From: Rhabditoides inermis
Lineage: Eukaryota > Nematoda > Chromadorea > Rhabditida > Rhabditidae
Assembly: GCA_963966185.1 (NCBI GenBank)
Contig: CAWZYM010000200.1
Span: forward strand, 62,001-126,000
Length of the DNA stretch: 64,000 bases
Direction of reading: 5' to 3'
Shown: piece by piece, positions 36,001-43,651 of the stretch
Position numbering within the stretch: position 1 is the first letter of the stretch
Layout: every line of letters starts with the position of its first letter
The notes under the pieces: model-generated
Databases searched by the model: none
The model's input: only the letters and a program-made list of their open reading frames with translations
What the model was told of the DNA's origin: nothing
Program-made: the position numbers and the translations under genes

Positions 36001-37981
36001 GACTGCGCAGACGGTGGCCGAGTGCGTGGTGAACAATTGGATAGCGGAGGGGGTGAGGATGCCCAGGGTGATTGTGAGCGACAGGGGAAAGGAGTTCGAG
36101 TGTAAGCTTTGGGAGGAGGTGGAGAAGCTGCTGGGGGTAGAACACAGGTTCACAAAGGGCTATAATCCACGAGAGAATGGGCTGGTGGAGCGTTTCAATA
36201 GAACGCTGATCAGCATGTTGACGAAGAAGGTGGGAGACGTGCGGGAGTGGGATCGAATGGTGGCGTATTGCACGTACGCATACAACACCACAGTGCATGA
36301 CACTACTGGAGAGAGTCCTTACTTCATATTGCACGGGAGGGACCCGGTGTGGTTGGGTAAGGAGGGAGACACGAGGCGATCATTCGCGCAAGTGGTGGAT
36401 GGGGACGAGTATGTGACGGAGTTGTGTGCACGGATGGCGATAGTCCACCAAACGGTGCGGGAAAAGAGCGAGAAGGAGAGGGAGAGGGTGAAGAAACAGT
36501 ACGACAAGAAGGCGGTGAGCAGCGAGAAGCTGCCGGTGGTGGGGGATAGGGTGCTCATGTTTATACCAACGGAGAGACGGGGCAGGGAGTGCGCCAAGCT
36601 AATGACCGAGTGGGATGGACCGTACCGAGTGATCGAGGCTAACGAGCAGTCAGCGCTAGTAATTAGGATCGGGGATGGAAAGGAACCGATTCGAGTACCG
36701 CATGACGTATTGAGAAAAATACCGAGGGAGTGCGTAGAGGAGCTGGAAGGGGAGGGGACGAAAAGGAAACGGAGGGCGAGGAAAGCAAATGCTGTGTTCA
36801 GGGTTCGCGAGACGAGCACGTTGTACCCGGGCAAGGTTTTCGAGAGGGCACTCGAGATGAAGGATGTCGGCGAGGCGGACGGAGGGAAGACGGGGGACGG
36901 TCGAAGATTCAAGAAGGAGCTGACGCAGGCCATGAAACGGACTCAAGTCAAAAGCTTATGTGAGTTGGCATTGATGGCGGAAGCGGCATTGGGGGGAGGT
37001 GCTGACAGTGACAAGAACATGAGGTTCGCGGTGCTGAGAGGAGACAAGGACGGGACGCACAAGATTGGCGTGAGAGCTTGGACGGCAGCATACGACATGC
37101 TGGCCGCGCTGGATCTCGACATGATGGCCGCGATGCTCAAGAGACTCGCAGACGACGTGACGTTCAAATGGAAAGGAGGGGATGGAGGGACGGCGGCGAG
37201 CACCGGAGCCAACATCGTGTTGCAAGCGATGCGCGATAACGGAGAGAGGAGGGATATCGAGGTGACGGTATTGACATCCGGAGGGAGGTTGGAGCACCTT
37301 GGACGGGTTCTTGACCACCAAGTCAAGACGGAGGGATATGGGGCGCTGGAGGCATGGACCAAGGAGGAGAGCGCGACCACGACAGCGTTGTTGATTTTGC
37401 CGGCGCGCGCGGGGGAGTGGCAGAAGAGAGCAGACGAGAAGATGGCAGTTCCGGCTGGCAGGAAGGTCATTGTGGCGGCGCCACCGATGGATGCCAAGGA
37501 ACTGGAGAGCGAAGAGCTCTGGATCGAGTGGAAGTTAGTCAAGGAGTGGCTGGCGACCCAAGAGGGAGTGGAGACCAGTTGGCAGGTGCTGAATACAGCG
37601 CATTTGCGGGCTGTCAAGTGCCCGACCGGAGGTTTTGGTCCCTGCACCAACGAATCGAAAGGCTTTCCGACAAGGGAGGAATTGCATCACTACGCCCGAC
37701 TGCTCAAGGACTGGTTGGCCGACGTCGTGGAGCTTAAACTGAAGGAGAGGAAGGAGCGCGAAGAGGAGGGACCGCCAGAGAGGAAGAGGCGGAGCGACGG
37801 AGGGATCGCCGGAGGACGCGGAGGAGGAGGAGTCGGAAACCGGGGACGCGGAGCGGGCAACGATTGGGGACGCGGAGGCGGTTTTGGAGGGCGAGGACGA
37901 CAGTTCGGAGGATTCGGCAACTGGGGAGAGGCCAGGAACCGCGGCAGCAGCACCGGCGGACAGGGGAGAGAGAGATTTTAA
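32888..37981 (+). CDS. pol: Gypsy polyprotein with long RGG-tailed C-terminal extension, copy B (1,697 aa)
   Basis: The frame is open from 32855; the first ATG is 32888. Domains by residue: CCHC knuckle C34-C37-H42-C47; aspartic protease with DTG 128-130; reverse transcriptase with D497 (MDMHSGYWQ) and YIDD 559-562; RNase H with D714, E756, D781 and D824; integrase zinc motif H937, H944, C974, C977 and DD35E D1005, D1065, E1101; GPY motif 1244-1246. The zinc knuckle usually ends Gag but here sits in the pol frame. About 400 residues follow the integrase tail (about 1300-1697): a region of unknown fold with an AAYDMLAALDLDMMAAML helix, then a basic linker and a Gly/Arg tail (1640-1697) with RGG/GRG repeats. 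Likely translated by -1 frameshift after gag. All catalytic residues are present. Confidence 0.9.
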   Translation: MVCGIGDTDGKGNGGGALVGHRSGGNKGDSTFRCHNCGGANHRSSQCTSPRGVLSSSKPATQDPGQARTKKAYMVTKGAEKGTEASCKEGDVKKKGDGESAVEPGRVVGCECRVEAEIIGAKCEVILDTGAMVSVIGKERWEQLKGEGNDKWRSVEGERVRIANASGVMMETVEQVEVEVCFTGTTPTKIVMQVVDASGGDILMGTNTLQHVGMNMSFGQKSFKAFNNEVDQAEKVTEEGIVRAEKRVYIPPWQGKRIEVKGEGEGEMILWSNQKGIESGLCRVSNGVSSVLVENRTGDPIRIKKGEEIGRWTTEEWRDTGGEKREGDGDMLGAGQGKEWKGEERADEIMRRVKGEEGIGQSMASNMDWAKLRRMIGRYSSSFALSEKELGTTDLVVHEIDTGVSAPIRQRGRQVPMALKAEVRKILDDLLRREVIEKSQSPWASPVVLVKKKDGSLRFCVDYRRVNEVTKQDAYPLPHIDSMLANLRGKRVFSTMDMHSGYWQVKLSPEAREKSAFTTEGGLYAFRVLPFGLSTSPATYQRLMDNVLGELLGSEVMCYIDDIIVATESVERHFEVLEQVFRALEGAHLMMKPEKCAFLKGEVEFLGHVVDGEGVHMDAAKVKKVWEYRRPENVGDVRTFLGMVSYNRKFILDFAKIAKPLHELTGKGKKWEWGDAQEKAFTRLKEKIAAAPVLAQPDIERAVSGERPFHMYTDASTEGLGAVLSQEGDDGYHHPIYFASKALKKAERNYYVGDLEALAIVTALRQFKRFIMGAKTIVYTDHKPLCTLLKGTEMAGRLWRWALEVQSYALEIRYVEGKANGVADALSRGDPGCKGADDQSQAADANTTGLTTVVGAVRVRGKEEGEWTVNLREDEEWETLRRTVEKGDSRKVNVEGWKLNADEFVVLEGVLCRVDEDGTPTVVVPKSARKGLVMEAHRGLLAGHFNRYKVNRSLKRQFFWPGMRRDVGKWIAECGKCVVVNASERLIPPLKQIMTGEPFEIVHVDVLEMGRSNQGNRYLVCVVDQFSKLAGAYPTRDKTAQTVAECVVNNWIAEGVRMPRVIVSDRGKEFECKLWEEVEKLLGVEHRFTKGYNPRENGLVERFNRTLISMLTKKVGDVREWDRMVAYCTYAYNTTVHDTTGESPYFILHGRDPVWLGKEGDTRRSFAQVVDGDEYVTELCARMAIVHQTVREKSEKERERVKKQYDKKAVSSEKLPVVGDRVLMFIPTERRGRECAKLMTEWDGPYRVIEANEQSALVIRIGDGKEPIRVPHDVLRKIPRECVEELEGEGTKRKRRARKANAVFRVRETSTLYPGKVFERALEMKDVGEADGGKTGDGRRFKKELTQAMKRTQVKSLCELALMAEAALGGGADSDKNMRFAVLRGDKDGTHKIGVRAWTAAYDMLAALDLDMMAAMLKRLADDVTFKWKGGDGGTAASTGANIVLQAMRDNGERRDIEVTVLTSGGRLEHLGRVLDHQVKTEGYGALEAWTKEESATTTALLILPARAGEWQKRADEKMAVPAGRKVIVAAPPMDAKELESEELWIEWKLVKEWLATQEGVETSWQVLNTAHLRAVKCPTGGFGPCTNESKGFPTREELHHYARLLKDWLADVVELKLKERKEREEEGPPERKRRSDGGIAGGRGGGGVGNRGRGAGNDWGRGGGFGGRGRQFGGFGNWGEARNRGSSTGGQGRERF

Positions 37982-38016
37982 GAGCATGAGGGCATGCTGA
38001 CGGAAGAGAGGGGAAA

Positions 38017-38505
38017 TGTGAATTATGTTGTCCCGTTTATAACAATTTAGAATTTGTATGACCCAATGATAATTGTAAGATTACGGTCTGTTTTCTAGTA
38101 TTTTCTATTTGTTGTTGTTTTGTGGCCAGTGTGGTGGTCTGGCGTGGAGCTGAGTGCTCGCGGATATTTGTGTTGTTTTGGTAGAGAGTTATAGATAGCT
38201 GTTTGAGATATAGACCGTGTTAGGGTCGCAGGTTGTCGTTTGCGTTGCGTTGATTGGAGTTTTGTTGTCGAGTGTTTCCATTGATTGATATATAAACTTT
38301 GTATTGCATTCGTGTTCTTGTTTTGCTGTGACTCTTCGCGAGTGTATTGATTTCCGGTTGTGTTCCCGGTGGATACTTGGAACTATTGATTGGTGGGGGT
38401 GCCTGTGCGCGGACGGCCAGGTGCACGAAGGGTGACAAATAGTGTGACGTGGACGGTTGCACTATTTTGATTTGGTGGAACGGAAATTGACTGTTGAGGA
38501 GCAAC
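38017..38505 (+). repeat. Gypsy LTR3 (489 bp)
   Basis: 3' LTR of copy B. It is followed directly by TGTCGACGCTCG, the start of the BEL promoter region, rather than by satellite. Confidence 0.93.
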
Positions 38506-39331
38506 TGTCGACGCTCGTCGCTTGACCACCGTTAAAACGCCCATGCGAAAACGTATACTCGCGGTTCCCATCGCCCCAACCGTTCTCCCCGCCATTCACC
38601 GCGTATTGTCTCCGCTACTGCGCAGTAACCGGCGTTGACTGAGTATTAGCTCCGCCCACACAAACGTTTCGCAAATACGTTTATTTCGAAACGTTTACCT
38701 AAAATCCCTTATTCCCCAGTCGCCTATCACTCCTTTTATTATTTATTATTTACCGACCATTTTCCCGTCTTTATCGAAAGCGATACGTTTTATTGAACGT
38801 TTCTCGCACGTATCTCTTGCCACACTATTACGTTTCGCAATCCGTTTCGCAATCCGCAATCCGTTTCGCAATCAATTAATCCATTGTCGTCTCTTTCCGC
38901 TTACCCGCACCCTTTTTGAATCCATATAAATCTAACCTCTTACCTCTTCTCTCTTCTTCGCGCATTGGCGTCCCGTGTCGTTCCCCGCGTCGTTGCCGCT
39001 CCCGTATCGCCCCTGTGTTCATCGTCTACTCGTCTCGCTTCAGAACTTGGGTCCGTCCGTGGGACCCGCCATCATCCAGCCCAAGAAGAGCCGTCCCAAG
39101 TACCCCGTCATCAAGGAGTCCGCCCCAAGGAGATCCCCCAGGAGGCCAGTCGTGCCCCCTAGCCGTGAGTCCCCTCTCTCCCATATTCACGTGTTTGTGT
39201 TTCCCATTGGTGCCTCTTCCCCGTCTCACTTTCTCGCCCGTACTCGGGTTCGTCTCCCCTCCTCCCAGTCTCAGACAGAGGATTGTCTGAGTTCCCCCCT
39301 CGTGTGAGAGAACCCCCCCTTTCTCTCTCAC
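38506..39331 (+). promoter_or_regulatory. BEL promoter and leader region, possible U3-R of 5' LTR
   Basis: Starts TGTCGACG immediately after gypsy LTR3. 38640-38880 is rich in ACGTTT/AAACGT words and short repeats (GTTTCGCAATCC three times near 38830-38870). A TATAAA box is at 38925-38930, followed by a pyrimidine-rich start region. A candidate exon 39041-39164 follows, with acceptor CGCTTCAG and donor GTGAGT, open in one frame and encoding a basic Pro-rich stretch (QPKKSRPKYP). A hairpin at 39301-39334 closes the segment. The LTR assignment is an inference from position and the TG start. The same sequence recurs at 57699-58524. Confidence 0.5.
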
Positions 39332-39334
39332 ACG
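39301..39334. other. Perfect 10 bp hairpin with C-rich loop in BEL leader
   Basis: CGTGTGAGAG (39301-39310) pairs with CTCTCACACG (39325-39334) across a 14-base loop containing CCCCCCC. Copied at 58494-58527. Confidence 0.7.
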
Positions 39335-39567
39335 TACCCCTCTTCCTCAATTATTCGATAGTAGCATTCATTTGGGTTCATCGATTGTTTCTGTTTCTGG
39401 TACGTCATTGTTCCAATAGTCGATTGCTTATTTATCTCGTGTGAGATTATTTCATTTGGTGTGCCGCGCTCTTCCTGCGTGAAGTGCGTCAGTGTGAATT
39501 GGGAATAAACGACTTGTGCCCAACCTTGCCTTGCGATTAACTGTGCGGACAACTGCATGGTGCATCG
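39332..39567 (+). repeat. 236 bp direct repeat, left copy
   Basis: Identical in extent to 41022-41257 (offset 1,690). It encodes the end of the BEL leader, including the ATGGTGCAT start of the leader exon. The two copies bracket the inverted zinc-knuckle gene fragment. The flanking bases diverge cleanly at both ends. Confidence 0.92.
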
Positions 39568-41005
39568 GCCGGGATAGGGGTGCGGCGCGCGTGCAGCTGA
39601 TAAGATAAGCGAAAGTGGGCGGAGCGAGCCTCCCCACACACAACAATAGACGTTTCGAGAACGCATCATTTTGGCTGTGGTTTGCGTGAGTGGATCGCGG
39701 CGCGGCGGCTCGGCTGGATGCGAGCTGGGGCTGCGGAGGTTGCGGCGCGACAACGACGACATCAAGTGGTTCGAGGAGGGCGTCAAGGAGGCATAGGAGA
39801 CAAAGGAGCAACGAGGAGGTGAGGTATCCCATGGTAATTTATTACCAATAAGTCTGTGAAATAACCAACAAGGTATTCACATAACAAGGTTTTATTGCAA
39901 CAACATTAAAACATAGCAAGAGGTTTGTAGAGGTTCTAGGTACTTGAGGTAGACGAACTTGAGGTTGAAGCGCTGGAGGTTGCGGAACTTGATCTTGAGG
40001 TTGGTGAGCTGGTGGTTGCAGTGCTTGATCTTGAGGTTGGAGGGGTGGAGGTTGGAGAGCTTCTTAGCGGTGGGGGAAGAAGCGGTTGTTGCCGTTGCTG
40101 CGGTTGATGGTGCGATCTCCAGGTCGCTGGACGATCACGACATCGAAATGGCTAAGATCCCAGGTGCCATCCGAGTGTTGCTTGACTCCCAGGTCGAAGA
40201 GCTCCCCCGCGTACACGTTCAGGTCCTCCTCGGTAGCCGGGAATTGTACCGGACACAACGAAGCCGTGTGTCCTCCTCCGCCGCAGAATTTGCAACGGCC
40301 GTTGATGGGGCGTTTGCACGGCTCGTCCTCGAGGTGCTTGTTGCCGCACATTCGGTGGTAGTTGCACTCGCGCATCTTGAACAGTCGCGTCAGCCAGTTG
40401 TTGTACACATCGCAGCTTTCTTGGTAGTGGCGACCTCCACATAGGTTACACTCATTCTTGTCCTTCTTGGCGGCCGAGGGTCCAGGGGTCTTCTTCGGTT
40501 CTCCCAGCAACTCGAACGGGTTGGAATTCACGGACACGAGGCGGCGGGGAGCCGGCTGGGACGACGGGGAGCGCCTCTTGCGGGTCTCCAAGGTGGAGTG
40601 GACGGGGCTGCTCTGCGGGGACGGCGTGACAGACCACGGACTGGCGCGACGGTATGCCCGGCTCGAGGATGGCGCGTCCTTAATGACGGACGTTAGACAC
40701 GGTTCATAATGGTTGATATTTTTGTGACGCATCACGAATATACACCGGTTGATTCAAGGTAACAATTTGATACAAACCAAAAACAAAAAAAGGGCGAAGG
40801 TTACCTGGTTGTCGCGGTTGTTGGTGGGCGTTTGCGGGCGAGAATGGTTGTTCGTCGCGGGGTTCATGGCCTGGGTCTGGAAAAGGTCATTAGTTTCGGT
40901 TACGAACAAACAACAAAACAACCAAGAAGGTAGTTTTACCTTGGGGTTCTGCTGGTTCTGGTTTGACGGAGTCTCGGTTCCGTCGACTTCTTCCATGATG
41001 ACATC
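39568..41005 (-). pseudogene. Inverted 3' fragment of the BEL third ORF (zinc-knuckle gene, exons 3-5)
   Basis: Minus-strand exons equivalent to the plus gene at 48050-49265: partial exon 3 (41005-40940), exon 4 (40876-40805), and exon 5 from about 40678 to a stop at 40064. Exon 5 carries the zinc knuckles absent from the plus copy: CNLCGGRHYQESC, a middle CNYHRMC...H...C block, and CKFCGGGGHTASLC. This three-finger spacing is typical of BEL/Pao Gag nucleocapsid regions. AATAAA signals on the minus strand lie at 39896-39891 and 39843-39838. 40481-41005 is the inverted repeat of 48741-49265. Exons 1-2 are missing, and no minus-strand promoter is evident. It is copied at 58761-60198. Confidence 0.75.
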
Positions 41006-41021
41006 CCGTACCCCTCTTCCT

Positions 41022-41257
41022 ACGTACCCCTCTTCCTCAATTATTCGATAGTAGCATTCATTTGGGTTCATCGATTGTTTCTGTTTCTGGTACGTCATTG
41101 TTCCAATAGTCGATTGCTTATTTATCTCGTGTGAGATTATTTCATTTGGTGTGCCGCGCTCTTCCTGCGTGAAGTGCGTCAGTGTGAATTGGGAATAAAC
41201 GACTTGTGCCCAACCTTGCCTTGCGATTAACTGTGCGGACAACTGCATGGTGCATCG
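41022..41257 (+). repeat. 236 bp direct repeat, right copy
   Basis: Second copy of 39332-39567. It is preceded by a short 16-base tandem duplication (CGTACCCCTCTTCCTA, from 41007). It leads directly into the rest of the leader exon. Confidence 0.92.
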
Positions 41258-41325
41258 CAGCCTAACCGAACGAATCCACATCGCCAACTACTACTTGAAC
41301 CACCGCCTCACAGCTTATCGCCAAG
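41248..41325 (+). CDS. Coding leader exon upstream of BEL gag with splice donor
   Basis: ATG GTG CAT... is open for 26 codons plus one base and ends CCAAG before GTAAGA (41326). It lies 73 bases before the gag ATG. The one-base phase matches the acceptor at 48049, where the next exon begins AC CAC ACT CAA and runs in frame into the ATG of the third ORF. The proposed role is the 5' exon of a subgenomic mRNA that removes gag-pol as an intron of about 6.7 kb. The evidence is splice-site quality and phase only. Read without splicing it would be a short upstream ORF. It is copied at 60441-60518. Confidence 0.45.
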
Positions 41326-41398
41326 GTAAGAACACCTGAACCTAACAACCACTGATCATTATCCACTCTTTATTAAAACATCAAAAATAACAACAATC

Positions 41399-43651
41399 AT
41401 GAGTAAGGACGGCTCTGCAAACGTGTCGTTCGAAGACGACGGCGACCTGACCGATGAGTCGCACAGCCCGATCACCACGCTCCTGAAATTAGAGATTGCT
41501 CGACCTGCCACTCTGATCACCACCACTCACTCCAAGAACTTCAACCGCGTACTCGACAAATTCTATGATACCTTCGATACCAATAACACTCGCGTTGCAA
41601 TCAAAACTATCATGATTTCCGCTTTCAAGGAGTTCGAGAACATGACCACTGCCTATACACACACCATGGAGCGCATCAACCGCGCCTCGCTCACTGACGA
41701 GACGCGCAACAAGTACAAAGAAGACCTGCGCAAATTCGCCATGGAGAGAACCACCTTTGAGGAGGCGCGAGTGACATTCGCACAAATGCAAAACACATCC
41801 GACGTTTGGCTAGACCAATACAACAACCTAGAGCACAACCACACCAACCCTCAGAACAGCTCCGACGTCGACGCCCTGCACGCCGAGCACCCTGACGGCG
41901 ACGAGCTCCTCATGGATGACTCCGCACCGGCCAGACAGCCCACCCTCCAACACGTCGAGCCGAACCTGAACCTCAGTCTTGATTCCACCCCTCCTACCGT
42001 TCCCATGCGTCGCTCCGAGGAGACTCGACTGTCCTCGCTGCACTCGCGGCCCTCGCCGAGTCCCAGGCCGCGCCAGCTAACCGCGCTCGAACGTACGGAT
42101 CCTGAAAACATTAATCATCGATACTCCAACTACAACCAGAACATGCAGAACTTCTCTCCTGGGCCCCTGCAATACAACTCGCCCTTCGCGAAAACCAACA
42201 TCCAGCACCCCAACAACAACCAGTTCAACCCTTTCCACACCAACCAGCACAACCAGTTCGAAACCCCCAACTTCTCCAACCCGCAGTACTCTACCCCGCG
42301 CACCTCCGACACGGTTCCGAACGTGCCGAGACAGAAACATATGTTCCGAGTGAATATGAAACACATGAACTTGCCGCAGTTTGACGGCTCGCAATCGTCG
42401 TTTGATGACTTCTGGGACCTGTTCGTACCGCTTGTTCATGACCAAACCGATCTGGACAAGGCTCAAAAAATGTACATCCTGGTCAATCAAATCACCGACA
42501 AATCCATTCTACAGCACTTGCCCAAAAACGCGGCCAACTACGATGCTGCCATCGAAACCCTCACGGACCGCTACCGTAACCCCCTTCAAATTCAGCAAAA
42601 AGTTTGGAACATGCTGAATGAGATTCAGCAGTCCAATGATGACCCCAAATCTTGCCGCGCAACATTCGAACGTGTACGCGCAGTCGTGAACATGGGCGCG
42701 AGACACAGTGACATCAACGCAACCTCCTCGTCTCTTGTGACCCTCGCGCAAGGTTTCATCATCACCAAATTCCCCGTGCGCATCCAAAAGAAAATCAAAA
42801 AACAAGTTCTCGAATGGGAAGAGGCGAAAGTACCCATCACTATCGAGAAAACCATCGCCTTCATCGGTAAAATCGTCAAGACTGACGAAAACATCGCCGG
42901 CTTCAAAACCGACGCCACCCCGACCCAACCGAACCTAATCAACTACGCGCAGAATCGGAACACCCACTACAACCAAAACCACCAAAACACCTACAGACCG
43001 CAAAACCCCCAAACATGGCAAAACCGAAACACTTACCAGACTCCGCCATCCCAGAATCGCATGCCCCAGTCCGCGCCGTACGTCGCGAGACCGCCTCCGC
43101 TGATGTCGCAGCCCCTCCTGCCGCCCAACAGTCAGCGTCCTGCCCAGCACACTCAGCAAGTACCCTGGAATCCAAAGTATCAGAACCAAAACAACTCGTT
43201 CAAACAGAACCTTCAAGTCACCCTCGACAAACTTCAACCCAGCGAGGGCTGCATTTTCTGCAGAACTCGCTCGCACAACTCATACCAGTGCCGCGAGAAA
43301 AACAATGCGCCGCACATCGTCGAAACCATCATCTACACCGAAAAGCGTTGCTACAGGTGTTACGAAACCAACCATAACGCATCGCAGTGTCAGAACCGCC
43401 ACGTGTGGAACTACACTCAGAAAACGAGAACCTTCGTCAACCTCAACGTCGACCAGTGCGAGACAACGCCTGGAGACGAGTACTACAGCCAATACCCACC
43501 CGCAGAGGAGACGGAGCAGCAGCTCCAACCGCAGTACTGCCAGCCCATCGACCAGGTTCAGCTCGCACACCATTCGAACGGCGAGTCGCACCTGGAAATG
43601 ACCGAATCAATACAAACGTACCCTCCCGAAACGTATTTTCGTGAACAATGA
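41399..43651 (+). CDS. gag: BEL/Pao Gag (750 aa)
   Basis: Starts at ATGAGTAAGG after an A-rich leader. N-terminal helical region (1-150), then a Gln/Asn/Pro-rich linker (about 180-315). A DUF1759-type capsid domain follows (about 320-490), recognised from LPQFDGSQSSFDDFWDLF and the TLTDRYRNPLQI block. Two CCHC knuckles follow: CIFCRTRSHNSYQC near residue 617 and CYRCYETNHNASQC near residue 650. Role: particle assembly and RNA binding. The stop at 43649-43651 overlaps the pol frame, which is open from 43602 and lies +1 to gag. This is the full-length copy; a second one is truncated at 62037. Confidence 0.9.
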   Translation: MSKDGSANVSFEDDGDLTDESHSPITTLLKLEIARPATLITTTHSKNFNRVLDKFYDTFDTNNTRVAIKTIMISAFKEFENMTTAYTHTMERINRASLTDETRNKYKEDLRKFAMERTTFEEARVTFAQMQNTSDVWLDQYNNLEHNHTNPQNSSDVDALHAEHPDGDELLMDDSAPARQPTLQHVEPNLNLSLDSTPPTVPMRRSEETRLSSLHSRPSPSPRPRQLTALERTDPENINHRYSNYNQNMQNFSPGPLQYNSPFAKTNIQHPNNNQFNPFHTNQHNQFETPNFSNPQYSTPRTSDTVPNVPRQKHMFRVNMKHMNLPQFDGSQSSFDDFWDLFVPLVHDQTDLDKAQKMYILVNQITDKSILQHLPKNAANYDAAIETLTDRYRNPLQIQQKVWNMLNEIQQSNDDPKSCRATFERVRAVVNMGARHSDINATSSSLVTLAQGFIITKFPVRIQKKIKKQVLEWEEAKVPITIEKTIAFIGKIVKTDENIAGFKTDATPTQPNLINYAQNRNTHYNQNHQNTYRPQNPQTWQNRNTYQTPPSQNRMPQSAPYVARPPPLMSQPLLPPNSQRPAQHTQQVPWNPKYQNQNNSFKQNLQVTLDKLQPSEGCIFCRTRSHNSYQCREKNNAPHIVETIIYTEKRCYRCYETNHNASQCQNRHVWNYTQKTRTFVNLNVDQCETTPGDEYYSQYPPAEETEQQLQPQYCQPIDQVQLAHHSNGESHLEMTESIQTYPPETYFREQ

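Larger units (their letters stand above)
31732..38505 (+). mobile_element. Ty3/gypsy LTR retrotransposon copy B (frames intact)
   Basis: LTR2 (31732-32220) to LTR3 (38017-38505), 6,774 bp. Gag and pol are open throughout. LTR2 is shared with copy A, so A and B are a tandem dimer. The left flank of the dimer is satellite and the right flank is the BEL promoter region, with no matching target duplication. This suggests LTR-LTR recombination between insertions or copies rather than one insertion event. Confidence 0.93.
21690..42844 (+). repeat. Segmental duplication, copy D1
   Basis: Matches D2 (49271-62037). The offset is 27,581 up to the foldback insertion, 25,478 from 27594 through the first gypsy copy, and 19,193 from the last gypsy copy onward. 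The 8,388 bp size difference equals one gypsy unit (6,285) plus the foldback with its target duplication (2,103). Confidence 0.93.

Noticed and set aside
39041..39164. Confident coding exon in the BEL promoter region
   Set aside because: Acceptor, donor and an open frame are present, but there is no start codon or matching downstream exon, so it is mentioned only within the leader entry.
40086..40444. Plus-strand frames of 91-161 codons over the inverted zinc-knuckle fragment
   Set aside because: Antisense shadows. The minus strand carries ordered CCHC motifs and splice sites.
39332..41257. DIRS/PAT-type element with split direct repeats
   Set aside because: No tyrosine recombinase frame, and the direct repeats are leader duplicates beside a BEL element with a DDE integrase.
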